A DNA stretch of 64,000 bases. It comes from Ectothiorhodospira magna (GTDB lineage: Bacteria; Pseudomonadota; Gammaproteobacteria; Ectothiorhodospirales; Ectothiorhodospiraceae). The notes under the pieces were generated by a model. That model worked only from the letters and a program-made list of their open reading frames with translations. It was not told where the DNA came from and made no database searches. Of this stretch, positions 17,006-26,179 are shown piece after piece. The DNA lies in contig NZ_FOFO01000004.1 in NCBI RefSeq assembly GCF_900110965.1, forward strand, positions 56,784-120,783. Direction: 5' to 3'. Both the position numbers and the translations under genes were made by a program. How positions within the stretch are numbered: the first letter of the stretch is position 1; each line of letters begins with the position of its first letter.

Positions 17006-18394
17006 TCAGGGTTTGCCGTAACGATCCTCCAGCCAGGCAAAGGCAGCCCGTACCCCCAATGCCTCACCGCCCTTGGGACGGCCCGGACGGTTGCGGTTGT
17101 TCCAGGCCATGATGTCGAAATGTCCCCAGACCTGCCCGTCGGGCACGAAGGCTTGCAGGAACAGGGCGGCGGTGATGGCACCGGCGTAAGGTCCGCTGCC
17201 GCTGTTGCTCAGGTCCGCGATCCGGCTGTCCAGCTGGGCACGGTAGGGGGCATGGAGCGGCAGACGCCAACAGGGATCCTCCTGGATGTCTCCATGCCGA
17301 GTGATCCCCTCAGCCAGGGTTTCGTCATTGGTGAAGAAGGCACCGATCTCGGTGCCCACCGCCACCCGGGCTGCCCCCGTCAGGGTGGCAAAATTCAGCA
17401 GCACCTGGGGGGATTCCTCGGCGGCGGCGGCCAGCATGTCGCAGAGCACCAGCCGACCTTCCGCGTCCGTATTATCGATCTCGATGGTCAGACCCTTGCG
17501 GGAATGCAGCACATCGCCGGGGCGAAAGGCGTCGCCAGAGATGGCATTCTCCACCGCACCCACCATCACCCGCAGGTACACGGGCAACCCGGCCCCCATG
17601 ATGAGGTCGGCCAGCCCCAGCACATGGGCAGCACCACCCATGTCCTTCTTCATCAGGCGCATGCCGCTGGCGGGCTTGATGTCCAGGCCGCCGCTGTCGA
17701 AGCAGACCCCCTTGCCCACCAGGGTGACCTGGGGATGGGACGGATTGCCCCAGCGCAGTTCGATCAGGCGCGGCGGGTGGGTGCTGGCTCGGCCCACGGC
17801 ATGGATGCAGGGGTAGTTCTGCACCAGCAGGTCTTCGCCGACGATCTCACCAAAGACGGCCCCATACTGATGGGCCAGTTCCCGGGCCGCCTCGGCCAGG
17901 TGCTGGGGCATCATGTCCTGGGCGGGGGTATTGATCAGGTCCCGGACCCGTCCGATGGCAGTCACCATCCGCGTCACCCTGTCGGCATCATCAGCCGGTA
18001 GATGGGCCAGGCTCAATCGGGGCCGTGGCCGCTGGGAGGTTTTGTAACGCTCAAAGCGATAAGCCCCCAGACCCCAGCCGATGGCCGCCTGGGTCAGCCG
18101 TTCCACCGGCCAGTCGCACACCAGGTGATAAGTCCCCTCTCCCAGACGGCTGGAGAGATTGCCGATGGCCCAGGTGGAGGATTGGCTGTCCACGCCCACC
18201 AGCACCTGACGCACCTTGCCGTCCTCATCCGGCAGAGGCAGAACATCGCCGGTACGCCCCCGGAAGCGGGAGGCTTGCACCCAGTTGCCGATACGGGCCG
18301 GCTGATCCGCCAGCCACGACTCAAGGGTATCCCCTTCCACCGGAATCAGCGCAATGAGATCAGCATCGGAACGGGTATCGAAACAAGCGGGCAT
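17006..18394 (-). CDS. M17 leucyl aminopeptidase family protein
   Basis: Cytosolic di-metal aminopeptidase of 462 residues that trims N-terminal residues from peptides. The C-terminal catalytic half carries the M17 hallmarks VGKGVCFDSGGLDIKP (metal-binding Lys and Asp) and NTDAEGRL (family signature with catalytic Arg), plus MKKDMGGAA between them. The N-terminal 150 residues are divergent, as in the PepB-like or short M17 enzymes. ATG 18394 has AGGA about 9 nt upstream. It converges on glutamate dehydrogenase with a 26-nt gap and diverges from the ABC exporter. Specific substrate preference is unknown. Confidence 0.92.
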   Translation of the reverse strand: MPACFDTRSDADLIALIPVEGDTLESWLADQPARIGNWVQASRFRGRTGDVLPLPDEDGKVRQVLVGVDSQSSTWAIGNLSSRLGEGTYHLVCDWPVERLTQAAIGWGLGAYRFERYKTSQRPRPRLSLAHLPADDADRVTRMVTAIGRVRDLINTPAQDMMPQHLAEAARELAHQYGAVFGEIVGEDLLVQNYPCIHAVGRASTHPPRLIELRWGNPSHPQVTLVGKGVCFDSGGLDIKPASGMRLMKKDMGGAAHVLGLADLIMGAGLPVYLRVMVGAVENAISGDAFRPGDVLHSRKGLTIEIDNTDAEGRLVLCDMLAAAAEESPQVLLNFATLTGAARVAVGTEIGAFFTNDETLAEGITRHGDIQEDPCWRLPLHAPYRAQLDSRIADLSNSGSGPYAGAITAALFLQAFVPDGQVWGHFDIMAWNNRNRPGRPKGGEALGVRAAFAWLEDRYGKP

Positions 18395-18470
18395 GGCAGT
18401 GTCCTAGAGAAGGCGTGGGCGGCCATTTTAAGCGGTTTCACGGTGGGCAGAAGCCCAGCCTGGAAGGTTA

Positions 18471-18479
18471 TGTTAGAAT
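18471..18479 (+). promoter_or_regulatory. Extended -10 promoter for the yadGH-like operon
   Basis: TG-T-TAGAAT at 18471-18479 is an extended -10 element (5 of 6 to TATAAT plus the TG). No convincing -35 is seen, as is common for this promoter class. The start would fall near 18486, about 40 nt before the ATP-binding gene at 18527. Confidence 0.45.
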
Positions 18480-18526
18480 TTTCGGTTTTAGTCGCCCTTC
18501 TTTCGCGAGAATGCCACAGACAGACC

Positions 18527-19450
18527 ATGCCCAAAGCCCTCTGCATCCGCCAGCTCACCAAGACCTACAAGAACGGCCTTGAGGCCCTCAAAGGCATCGA
18601 CCTGGACGTGGAGCCGGGAGACTTCTTTGCCCTGCTTGGCCCCAACGGGGCCGGCAAGTCCACCACCATCAGCATCATCGCCTCCCTGGTGAACAAGAGC
18701 AGCGGTAGCGTGTCCATCTTCGGTCATGACCTTGACCGGGAGCTGTATGCCGCCAAGCGCTGCCTGGGACTGGTGCCCCAGGAATTCAACTTCAACACCT
18801 TCGAGCCGGTACAGGAAATCCTGGTCAACCAGGCCGGTTACTACGGCATTCCCCGCAAGGCGGCCTGGAAACGGGCGGAAAAATATCTGGTAGAGCTGGG
18901 TCTGTGGGACAAGCGCAAGGACATGGCCCGTACCCTGTCAGGGGGCATGAAGCGACGCCTGATGATTGCCCGCGCCCTGGTCCATGAGCCTCGACTGTTG
19001 ATCCTGGACGAACCCACCGCCGGGGTGGACATCGAGATCCGCCGCTCCATGTGGCAGTTCCTCAAGGATATCAACCAGCAGGGGTGCACCATCATTCTCA
19101 CCACCCACTATCTGGAAGAGGCCGAAAACCTCTGCCGCAACATTGCCATCATCGATCATGGTCAGATCATCGAGAACACCTCCATAAAAGGGTTGCTGAC
19201 CCAACTCAACATGGAAACCTTTGTTCTGGACCTGAGCCGCCCCCTGGCACGGTTGCCCGATCTGGCCGGCCATCGCCTGCGACGGGTAGACGATCTCACC
19301 CTGGAGGCAGACATAGACCGGGAAGTGAGCCTGAATCAGCTCTTCGTGGATCTGAACCGGGAAGGCATCCAGGTATGCAGCATGCGTAACAAGACCAACC
19401 GGCTGGAACAACTCTTCATGCACATGGTGGACAGAGGGCGCGCAAAATGA
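18527..19450 (+). CDS. ABC transporter ATP-binding protein (YadG-like)
   Basis: ATPase subunit (307 residues) of an ABC-2 type exporter. ATG 18527 begins MPKALCIRQLTKTYKNG, matching the usual start of the family; the frame is open much further upstream but that part is antisense to the aminopeptidase. Walker A GPNGAGKSTT, signature LSGGMKRR, Walker B LLILDEPTAGVD and switch His in TTHYLEEAE are intact. The C-terminal 90 residues form the accessory domain of YadG/DrrA proteins. Its stop overlaps the permease start (ATGA). Homologous YadGH pairs are conserved but their substrate is not established. Confidence 0.93.
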   Translation: MPKALCIRQLTKTYKNGLEALKGIDLDVEPGDFFALLGPNGAGKSTTISIIASLVNKSSGSVSIFGHDLDRELYAAKRCLGLVPQEFNFNTFEPVQEILVNQAGYYGIPRKAAWKRAEKYLVELGLWDKRKDMARTLSGGMKRRLMIARALVHEPRLLILDEPTAGVDIEIRRSMWQFLKDINQQGCTIILTTHYLEEAENLCRNIAIIDHGQIIENTSIKGLLTQLNMETFVLDLSRPLARLPDLAGHRLRRVDDLTLEADIDREVSLNQLFVDLNREGIQVCSMRNKTNRLEQLFMHMVDRGRAK

Positions 19451-20223
19451 CCAACGCCCACAGCAACTGGATTGCCTTTAAAACCATCATCATCAAGGAA
19501 GTCCTGCGCTTCTCCCGCATCTGGATCCAGACCATCCTGCCCCCGGTGATCACCATGGGGCTGTATTTCGTCATCTTCGGTGGCCTGATCGGCGCCCGGA
19601 TCGGCGAAATGGACGGCATCCGCTATATGGACTTTATCGTTCCCGGGTTGATCATGATGGCGGTGATCACCAACGCCTATGCCAACGTGGTGTCCTCGTT
19701 CTATAGCTCCAAGTTCCAGCGCCATCTGGAAGAAATGCTGGTCTCCCCCGTCCCCAATTACCTGATCATCCTGGGCTTCATGGGCGGTGGCATCTGCCGG
19801 GGTCTGGCAGTGGGGATGGCAGTCACCCTGGTGTCCCTGTTTTTTAGCCCCTTGAGCATCCATAGTCCGGTCGTGGCCCTGTCGGTGGTGGTCCTCACTG
19901 CAGCCCTGTTCTCCCTGGCGGGCCTGATCAACGGCATCTTCGCCCGCAGCTTTGATGACATTTCCATCGTCCCCACCTTTGTGCTCACCCCGCTCACCTA
20001 CCTGGGCGGGGTGTTTTATTCCATCACCCTGCTACCGGCATTCTGGCAGGGCGTCTCCATGTTCAATCCCATTCTTTACATGGTGAATGCCTTCCGCTAC
20101 GGCTTTTTGGGGGTGACGGATTTCAGCCTGTGGCTGTCCTACGGCATCATCATCGGCTTCATCCTGGCGCTCTACGGCGTCGCCCTCTACCTGCTCAACC
20201 AGGGCATCGGGATCAGGCAGTGA
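19447..20223 (+). CDS. ABC-2 type permease (YadH-like)
   Basis: Integral membrane subunit of the exporter (258 residues, six predicted helices). Typical ABC-2 features are the IQTILPPVITMGLYFVIFG segment, the EEMLVSPVPNY coupling region, and LTPLTYLGGVFYS before the last helices. ATG overlaps the ATPase stop by four nucleotides, so the two are co-translated. The 3' end overlaps the convergent GGDEF gene by 11 nt. Substrate unknown. Confidence 0.93.
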   Translation: MTNAHSNWIAFKTIIIKEVLRFSRIWIQTILPPVITMGLYFVIFGGLIGARIGEMDGIRYMDFIVPGLIMMAVITNAYANVVSSFYSSKFQRHLEEMLVSPVPNYLIILGFMGGGICRGLAVGMAVTLVSLFFSPLSIHSPVVALSVVVLTAALFSLAGLINGIFARSFDDISIVPTFVLTPLTYLGGVFYSITLLPAFWQGVSMFNPILYMVNAFRYGFLGVTDFSLWLSYGIIIGFILALYGVALYLLNQGIGIRQ

Positions 20224-22027
20224 AGACCTGATAGCGGTTCTTGCCCCGCGCCTTGGCCTGGTACAGGGCCTGATCCGCATGGCGCATCAGCGTGTCATAA
20301 TGCTCACCATGCATGGGATAGATACTGATGCCGATGCTGCAAGTGACGGTGCATTCGACACCCTGCAAGGTGAAGGGCCGACTCAACGCAGACAGCAGTT
20401 TTTCCGCAACCGCGCCGGGAAGCGCGGCATCGGGAACATTCTCCAGCAGAATCACGAACTCGTCACCACCAAGCCGGGCCACCGTGTCCACCGCACGCAC
20501 CGAGCCTTCCAGTCGCCTGGCCACCTCGCGCAGCAGCAGGTCTCCGACCTCGTGGCCGAAACGGTCATTGATGGGCTTGAACTCATCCAGATCCAGAAAC
20601 AGCAGGGCGCAATGGATGCCCTGGCGTCGTGACTGATCCAGGGCATGGAGGACGCGGTCCTGCAGCAGAACCCGATTGGCCAGACCGGTCAGCGAATCAT
20701 GCAGCGCCATATACCGGATACGATCCTGGGCGTTTTTCCGCTGGGTAATGTTCACCGAGATCCAGATCACCGCCGGACACCCCATGACATGATCCCCCAA
20801 AGGCATGACCCTGGCCTCGAACCACAGACGCTCCCGTGGCCCCGACCCTGGGTCCAGACCATCGACCTCGGTCGCGTCCAGATCGTATTCCATGAACTGC
20901 AGATGACCGCTGTCCAGGGCCACCCGGATCATGCGCAGGAAGGCATCCGCCTTGTCGGAGGGCAACACCTCGTGCAGGCGCCTGCCCAGCAGGGCCTGAT
21001 GGCCGTGGTGGTAATAACGCGCATCCCGGCCACCGAAGATATCCAGATAACGCCCCTCCTGATCCAGCACGAAACAGATATCGGGCATGGCGGCGATGAT
21101 GGCCTCCAGGCGCTCGCTCAAGGCACGGTAACGCAGTTCGGAGTCCCTGACCTGCCGGGCCTGATGGGACAGCTTCCATGCCATGCCGGCGCACAGCAGG
21201 CAGAGCAATGCCCCCGTCAAATACCAGAGTGGCGGCCTTCGCGCGACCGCCCGCCACCCCGGTTCGGGCAAAGCCGCCAGCTGCCAGCGACCACCGCGCA
21301 TCATCACATCCTGAATCACGGCACCATGATCGAGATTGAACAGGTCGGGATCACCGAATATGACATCCCCCCCTGCTCCCAGGCCGTCACGGCCACGAAT
21401 GGCAATGGCGAGTCGCTGCTGAAACTCCCTCATCCCCACCAGCCAGTAGATCGCATCCATATCGACCACGACACTGGCCAGCCCCCAGTAGCGTTCCCGC
21501 TTTTCACCCTCGGGGTGTCGTTGCGCATACACCGGTACCCGAATGATCAGTGCCTCCCCACCTTGCACCAATTGCCACGGCCCCGCCAGAACCGGCTCAC
21601 CGGTCACCATCACCCGCAATACCGATTCCCCTTGCTCGGGATGATTAAGCAGGTCCGCACCCAGCGCGGAACGATTCTCTTCCAGTGGGTGGATGAAGCG
21701 AATGACATTGTCCGGCACCAGAGCAATGCTGTGGATCACCCCGGGCCGCTCGCCCATGATGTGCCCGGCCACGTGAGCAAATTCATCCTGCTCCAGCGCG
21801 GGATTCAGGGAAGCATGGGTGGCCAGGGCCTGGGAGAGAAAAATCGTGGCGTTGAGTTCACCTTCCAGGCGGGCACGCAGGGCGGAAAGCTGTCCGGTCA
21901 CTTCCGCCCGGGATCGGTCCATGAGCCGCTGCTCCCAGGTCATGTCCGCCGCCATGAACAGCGCCAGGGACAGCACGGCAGCCATGGTGCCGTGCAGTAG
22001 CGGCGACTTCCACCCAGGGTCTTCCAT
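20213..22027 (-). CDS. CHASE-PAS-GGDEF membrane diguanylate cyclase
   Basis: Membrane-bound diguanylate cyclase of 604 residues, expected to make c-di-GMP in response to a periplasmic signal. Membrane helix 1 is near residues 12-30; the periplasmic CHASE-like domain spans about 35-255 and contains the VVVDMDAIYWL segment; helix 2 (WYLTGALLCLLCAGMAW) follows, then PAS (MPDICFVLDQEGRYL) and GGDEF. The catalytic motif is intact (ARLGGDEF), and the product-inhibition site RxxD (RAVD) stands five residues before it, so feedback inhibition is expected. ATG 22027 is preceded in frame by a TTG; GGGA lies 9 nt upstream. It overlaps the ABC permease tail-to-tail. Confidence 0.93.
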   Translation of the reverse strand: MEDPGWKSPLLHGTMAAVLSLALFMAADMTWEQRLMDRSRAEVTGQLSALRARLEGELNATIFLSQALATHASLNPALEQDEFAHVAGHIMGERPGVIHSIALVPDNVIRFIHPLEENRSALGADLLNHPEQGESVLRVMVTGEPVLAGPWQLVQGGEALIIRVPVYAQRHPEGEKRERYWGLASVVVDMDAIYWLVGMREFQQRLAIAIRGRDGLGAGGDVIFGDPDLFNLDHGAVIQDVMMRGGRWQLAALPEPGWRAVARRPPLWYLTGALLCLLCAGMAWKLSHQARQVRDSELRYRALSERLEAIIAAMPDICFVLDQEGRYLDIFGGRDARYYHHGHQALLGRRLHEVLPSDKADAFLRMIRVALDSGHLQFMEYDLDATEVDGLDPGSGPRERLWFEARVMPLGDHVMGCPAVIWISVNITQRKNAQDRIRYMALHDSLTGLANRVLLQDRVLHALDQSRRQGIHCALLFLDLDEFKPINDRFGHEVGDLLLREVARRLEGSVRAVDTVARLGGDEFVILLENVPDAALPGAVAEKLLSALSRPFTLQGVECTVTCSIGISIYPMHGEHYDTLMRHADQALYQAKARGKNRYQVFTA

Positions 22028-22167
22028 CAAGGAATGTCCCGAAACAGCGCAGTTTTGCAGGCCATGGTGTCCGCATCCCTCGGTGACGGGCCGAAAGTAA
22101 ACATGCCTAGGATGGCAAACCGGCGCCCTTCCCGCAAGCAGTCATTGGATCGGCGCGTGATCATCGG

Positions 22168-22191
22168 CCCCGGCCGGGTGACTGGCCGGGG
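22168..22191. repeat. GC-rich inverted repeat upstream of ettA
   Basis: CCCCGGCC (22168-22175) and GGCCGGGG (22184-22191) form a perfect eight-pair stem around an eight-base loop. It lies in the 228-bp divergent region between the GGDEF gene and ettA, just upstream of the likely ettA promoter. It may terminate antisense reads or be an operator. Apart from this and the promoter I see nothing else in the region. Confidence 0.4.
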
Positions 22192-22193
22192 CA

Positions 22194-22223
22194 CTGGAAA
22201 CCAAAGAGATGATTCCACATAAT
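22194..22223 (+). promoter_or_regulatory. Probable sigma-70 promoter for ettA
   Basis: CATAAT at 22218-22223 matches the -10 consensus at five of six positions. CTGGAA/TGGAAA at 22194-22200 is a weak -35 at 17-18 nt spacing. The start would be near 22230, leaving a leader of about 26 nt before ATG 22256. Confidence 0.45.
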
Positions 22224-22255
22224 AGTGGGTTACGTTTCACTCACAGGTTGAATCC

Positions 22256-23923
22256 ATGGCCCAGTACATCTACACCATGAATGGTGTGGGCAAGGTTGTC
22301 CCGCCCAAGAAGGAAATCCTCAAGGACATCTATCTGAACTTCTTCCCCGGCGCCAAGATCGGCGTGCTGGGGTACAACGGGGCCGGCAAATCCACCCTGC
22401 TTCGCATCATGGCCGGGGTGGACAAGGACATCGTCGGCGAGGCCCGCCCCCAGCCGGGCATCAAGATCGGCTACCTGCCCCAGGAACCCCAACTGGACCC
22501 GGCCAAGGACGTGCGCGGTAACGTGGAGGAGGGTGTCGGCGAGATCAAGGGCCTGGTGGACCGGTTCAACGCCATTGCAGAAGCCTTCGCCGACCCGAAC
22601 GCCGACTTTGACACCCTGCTGGCGGAACAGGCGGAACTGCAGGACAAGATCGACGCCGCCGGCGCCTGGGATCTGGATCGCAAGCTGGAAGTGGCCGCCG
22701 ACGCCCTGCGCCTGCCCCCCTGGGACGCCGATGTCAACAAACTCTCCGGCGGCGAGCGCCGCCGCGTGGCCCTGTGCCGTCTGCTGCTCTCCGCCCCGGA
22801 CATGCTCATCCTGGACGAACCCACCAACCACCTGGATGCCGAATCCGTGGCCTGGCTGGAGCGCTTCCTGCAGGAATTCCCCGGCACCGTGGTGGCCGTC
22901 ACCCATGACCGCTACTTCCTGGACAACGTGGCGGGCTGGATCCTGGAACTGGACCGGGGCCACGGTATCCCCTGGGAAGGCAACTACTCCTCCTGGCTGG
23001 AACAGAAGGAAAAACGCCTGGCCATCGAGGAAAAGCAGGAAAGCGCCCGGCGCAAGAACATGGAAGCGGAACTGGAATGGGTGCGCAGCAACCCCAAGGG
23101 CCGTACTTCCAAGAGCAAGGCCCGCCTCAAGCGCTTCGAGGAACTCTCCTCCCAGGAATTCCAGAAACGCAGCGAGACCCAGGAAATCTATATCCCGCCG
23201 GGTCCCCGCCTGGGTGACGTGGTGGTGGAACTGGACGGGGTCGGCAAGGCCTATGGCGACCGGCTCCTGTACGAGAACCTGAGCTTCAGCCTGCCACGGG
23301 GGGGGATTGTCGGCGTCATCGGACCCAATGGCGTGGGCAAGTCCACCCTGTTCCGCATGATCGTGGGCCAGGAACAGCCCGACAGCGGCACCATCCGCAT
23401 CGGCGAGACGGTCCAGGTGGCCTATGTGGATCAGAGCCGTGACGCCCTGGCGGATGAAAAGACCGTCTGGGAAGAGATCTCCAACGGCCAGGACATCATC
23501 CAGGTGGGGCAGTACCAGATGCCCTCGCGGGCCTACGTGGGCCGCTTCAACTTCAAGGGCGGGGATCAGCAAAAACAGATGAAGCAGCTCTCCGGGGGGG
23601 AACGCAACCGGGTGCATCTGGCCAAGCTGCTCAAGAGCGGCGGCAACCTGCTGCTGCTGGACGAACCCACCAACGACCTGGACGTGGAAACCCTGCGGGC
23701 CCTGGAAGAAGGTCTGCTGGCCTTCCCCGGCAGCGCGGTGGTGATCTCCCACGATCGCTGGTTCCTGGACCGCATCGCCACCCATATCCTGGCTTTTGAA
23801 GAAGATGGCAACGTGCTGTTCTTCGAGGGGAACTACCAGGAGTACGAGGAAGACCGCAAGAAGCGCCTGGGTGCCCAGGCAGACCAGCCCCACCGGGTGA
23901 AGTACCGGCGCCTGGAAGGCTGA
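22256..23923 (+). CDS. ettA: Energy-dependent translational throttle protein EttA (ABC-F)
   Basis: Cytosolic ABC-F ATPase (555 residues) that binds the ribosomal E site and gates entry into elongation according to the ATP/ADP ratio. Two ABC modules are intact: Walker [11 protein letters not shown] and [10 protein letters not shown], signatures [11 protein letters not shown] and [11 protein letters not shown], Walker [13 protein letters not shown] and [12 protein letters not shown]. The linker and arm around [18 protein letters not shown] are typical of EttA, and the MAQYIYTM start agrees with the family. Monocistronic; followed by a strong hairpin. Very high confidence in family. Confidence 0.97.
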   Translation: MAQYIYTMNGVGKVVPPKKEILKDIYLNFFPGAKIGVLGYNGAGKSTLLRIMAGVDKDIVGEARPQPGIKIGYLPQEPQLDPAKDVRGNVEEGVGEIKGLVDRFNAIAEAFADPNADFDTLLAEQAELQDKIDAAGAWDLDRKLEVAADALRLPPWDADVNKLSGGERRRVALCRLLLSAPDMLILDEPTNHLDAESVAWLERFLQEFPGTVVAVTHDRYFLDNVAGWILELDRGHGIPWEGNYSSWLEQKEKRLAIEEKQESARRKNMEAELEWVRSNPKGRTSKSKARLKRFEELSSQEFQKRSETQEIYIPPGPRLGDVVVELDGVGKAYGDRLLYENLSFSLPRGGIVGVIGPNGVGKSTLFRMIVGQEQPDSGTIRIGETVQVAYVDQSRDALADEKTVWEEISNGQDIIQVGQYQMPSRAYVGRFNFKGGDQQKQMKQLSGGERNRVHLAKLLKSGGNLLLLDEPTNDLDVETLRALEEGLLAFPGSAVVISHDRWFLDRIATHILAFEEDGNVLFFEGNYQEYEEDRKKRLGAQADQPHRVKYRRLEG

Positions 23924-23938
23924 CCCAGGACAGGACCG

Positions 23939-23964
23939 GGACCGTGGAGAGCCCTCCACGGTCC
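23939..23964. terminator. Bidirectional terminator between ettA and hemerythrin
   Basis: GGACCGTGGAG (23939-23949) and CTCCACGGTCC (23954-23964) form a perfect 11-pair stem with loop AGCC, 16 nt after the ettA stop and 9 nt beyond the hemerythrin stop. It is well placed to stop transcription from both sides, although no T-tract is present on either strand. Confidence 0.6.
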
Positions 23965-23972
23965 TCCCCGGC

Positions 23973-24383
23973 TCACCCGCCCTTTCGCGCCACGAACCGG
24001 GCGGTGGCCTGGTCCATGGTGGCGCAGTGGCGTCGATACCAGGGTATGAAATCCTCTTCAAGCCGTTGCTTCAGGTCTTCTGGCTCCATAACCCCGGCAT
24101 CCAGATCATCCACATAGGCCACCAACGCCTCTAAACGGGTATCATGCTCCTGCTTATGGATCTGAAACGGCGGGAATTCCACGGCCTTCATCAGCGCCTC
24201 CTCACGGCGGAAATGGGCACGGCTATGCTCGATGAAATCGAGCAGATCCTCCCGCAGTCGTCCACTCCCCACCCCGGATGAGGGCATCTCCCCAAGACAT
24301 TGGACCACCCGCGCCAGCAAGGCCATGGCCTCGTCATGGTCCTCATCCATGAAATCTGCAGACTCGGTGTGCTCGGTCATCAT
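23973..24383 (-). CDS. Bacteriohemerythrin-like protein
   Basis: Small cytosolic di-iron protein (136 residues) of the hemerythrin HHE family, which binds O2 and sometimes NO or iron. Candidate ligands appear in order: His in DEDHDEAM, His and Glu in HSRAHFRREEALM, His in HKQEHD and the C-terminal HCATMDQ. The four-helix pattern is otherwise normal. I chose ATG 24383 with AGAGG 8 nt upstream over an in-frame GTG at 24392 that would overlap the ribosome-binding site. No fused signalling domain, so it is probably a free O2 carrier or sensor. It converges on ettA. Confidence 0.87.
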   Translation of the reverse strand: MMTEHTESADFMDEDHDEAMALLARVVQCLGEMPSSGVGSGRLREDLLDFIEHSRAHFRREEALMKAVEFPPFQIHKQEHDTRLEALVAYVDDLDAGVMEPEDLKQRLEEDFIPWYRRHCATMDQATARFVARKGG

Positions 24384-24460
24384 ACTCGACACCTCTCACT
24401 GACCCTGTTCACCACGAACCATAGCACAGCCGGGCAACAGGAATGACAACGGGAAACCCC

Positions 24461-24907
24461 ATGTCAACGACACAGACCCTTTTCGACATTTCCACCGTGA
24501 TCCAGCTTTCAGTGGCTCCGGTGTTCCTGCTGGTGGGCATCGCGGGCTTCATCAACGCCTTTGTCTCCCGACTGTCCCGGGTGGTGGACCGGCGGCGTTA
24601 TCTGCAGGAACGCATCCGCCACGAAGACCACGAATTCCACAAGACCGCCATCCGGGAACTGGAACTGCTGGAAGCCAGGGTGCGCATGGTCCACCTGGGC
24701 ATCACACTGGGCATCACCACCGCCCTGCTGATCTGCCTGACCATCGTTTCCGCCTTCATCGAATACTTTCTCGGCATCGATAACCCCCTGCTCATCGGCG
24801 CCCTGTTCGTGCTGGCCATGTTCTCCCTCATCGGTGCCCTGCTGGCCTTTTTAAGGGAGGTATTCTTGGCCATCCGCAGCCTTAACCTCAGCCGGATCGA
24901 CAAGTAG
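24461..24907 (+). CDS. DUF2721 membrane protein
   Basis: Small integral membrane protein of 148 residues resembling the DUF2721 family, function unknown. Three hydrophobic segments are visible: VIQLSVAPVFLLVGIAGFINAF, GITTALLICLTIVSAFI and LLIGALFVLAMFSLIGALLAF. Between the first two lies a charged cytosolic helix (about 35-75, SRVVDRRRYLQERI). ATG 24461 has GGGAAA at suitable spacing; an earlier in-frame ATG at 24443 lies too close to its AGGA. Stands alone between hemerythrin (divergent) and thrC (convergent). Confidence 0.75.
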   Translation: MSTTQTLFDISTVIQLSVAPVFLLVGIAGFINAFVSRLSRVVDRRRYLQERIRHEDHEFHKTAIRELELLEARVRMVHLGITLGITTALLICLTIVSAFIEYFLGIDNPLLIGALFVLAMFSLIGALLAFLREVFLAIRSLNLSRIDK

Positions 24908-24925
24908 GATAGCCGCTTGGCAAAC

Positions 24926-24983
24926 CCTTTCCTCATGCTCCTCATGCTTGGGGGGTGCATGTGAAATGAGGGGGGAGGAAAGG
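24926..24983. repeat. Imperfect inverted repeat between DUF2721 gene and thrC
   Basis: CCTTTCCTC (24926-24934) is complementary to GAGGAAAGG (24975-24983), with CTCAT and ATGAG sub-repeats inside. It lies in the 112-bp convergent gap and could act as a terminator for either gene. The loop is long, so confidence is modest. Confidence 0.4.
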
Positions 24984-25019
24984 AACGGTAGCGGATATCG
25001 CCCTTCCCTCCCCTACCCT

Positions 25020-26159
25020 TCACATGTTCTCCAGAATCGCCCGCTTCACCGAATCCAGGGTGGCATCCACCGTCAGAGGTGAGCGAGTGGACTGGCGGAT
25101 GGCGGTATCCGGGTCCTTCAAGCCATGACCGGTCAGGGTACAGACGATGCTGGAGCCTTCGGGAATCTTGCCCTGCCGCACATCCCGCAGCGCTCCCGCC
25201 AGGGAAGTGGCCGAAGCCGGCTCGCAGAACACGCCTTCCTTCTCCGCCAACAGCTTCTGCGCCGCCAGAATCTCCTCGTCGCTGCACTCGTCAAACCAGC
25301 CGCCGGACTCTTCCTTGACCTTCCAGGCATAGTCCCAGGATTGGGGATGACCGATGCGGATGGCGGTGGCCACGGTTTCCGGGTTATCCACCATGTGACC
25401 GCGCATGAAGGGGGCGCTGCCCTCGGCCTGATACCCCACCATCCTGGGCCGGTTGCCCACCACCGCGCCACCGGCATACATGCAGCGCCCCTTGCAGAAG
25501 CCGCAGGATTCGGTGACATGATCGCCGGAAGCAGAAGAATACTCGCAGTAACCGATCCAATGGGCTGTGATGTTGCCCGCATTGCCCACCGGCAGGCAGT
25601 GGTAATCCGGCGCCCGACCCAGTTCCTCCACGATCTCGAAGGCCGCCGTCTTCTGACCCTGCAGACGATAGGGATTGACGGAATTGACGATGGTCACGGG
25701 CGCAGTGTCGGCCACCTCCTTCACCAGACGCATGCCATCATCGAAATTGCCCTTGATCTGGATCACCACCGAGCCGTGCATCATGGCCTGGGCCAGCTTG
25801 CCCTGGGCGATCTTGCCGTCGGGGATCAGCACGAAAGCGGTGATGCCGGCCCGGGCCGCATAGGCCGCGGCCGCCGCGGAGGTGTTGCCGGTGGAGGCGC
25901 AGATGATGGCCCTGGAACCATCCTCCACCGCCTTGGTTACCGCCATGGTCATGCCCCGGTCCTTGAAGGAACCGGTAGGGTTGAGACCCTCGTACTTGAC
26001 GTAGATGTCCACTTCCTTGCCGATCAGGCGCGGAATGTTGTTCAGGCGGATGAGGGGCGTGTTGCCCTCCCCCAGACCGATGATGCGGGTATCATCGTGG
26101 ATCGGCAGACGGTCGCGATAACGCTCGATGATACCGGTGTAGCGGGGTCGAAAAGGCAT
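25020..26159 (-). CDS. thrC: Threonine synthase with a four-cysteine insertion
   Basis: PLP enzyme converting O-phosphohomoserine to threonine, last step of the pathway (379 residues). The PLP lysine is in PTGSFKDRG (Lys 66); the substrate and cofactor loops [34 protein letters not shown] and [13 protein letters not shown] are conserved. After the last of these, an extra segment of about 25 residues contains Cys 205, 219, 222 and 226 (C-x13-CGFCKGRC) before the family rejoins at [12 protein letters not shown]. The insertion is not in the E. coli- or Bacillus-type enzymes I know and looks like a metal or redox site. Second gene after hom, 20 nt apart. Confidence 0.95.
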   Translation of the reverse strand: MPFRPRYTGIIERYRDRLPIHDDTRIIGLGEGNTPLIRLNNIPRLIGKEVDIYVKYEGLNPTGSFKDRGMTMAVTKAVEDGSRAIICASTGNTSAAAAAYAARAGITAFVLIPDGKIAQGKLAQAMMHGSVVIQIKGNFDDGMRLVKEVADTAPVTIVNSVNPYRLQGQKTAAFEIVEELGRAPDYHCLPVGNAGNITAHWIGYCEYSSASGDHVTESCGFCKGRCMYAGGAVVGNRPRMVGYQAEGSAPFMRGHMVDNPETVATAIRIGHPQSWDYAWKVKEESGGWFDECSDEEILAAQKLLAEKEGVFCEPASATSLAGALRDVRQGKIPEGSSIVCTLTGHGLKDPDTAIRQSTRSPLTVDATLDSVKRAILENM

Positions 26160-26179
26160 GATGGTCTCTCGGGTATGGC

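Noticed and set aside
22161..22187. Sigma-28 -10 (GCCGATGA on the minus strand) before the GGDEF gene
   Set aside because: The position 11 nt upstream reads GGCCAGTC and does not resemble the -35, and the motif overlaps a GC-rich inverted repeat.
22241..24061. A 606-codon open frame opposite ettA
   Set aside because: EttA on the plus strand is unmistakable; the antisense product is compositionally odd.
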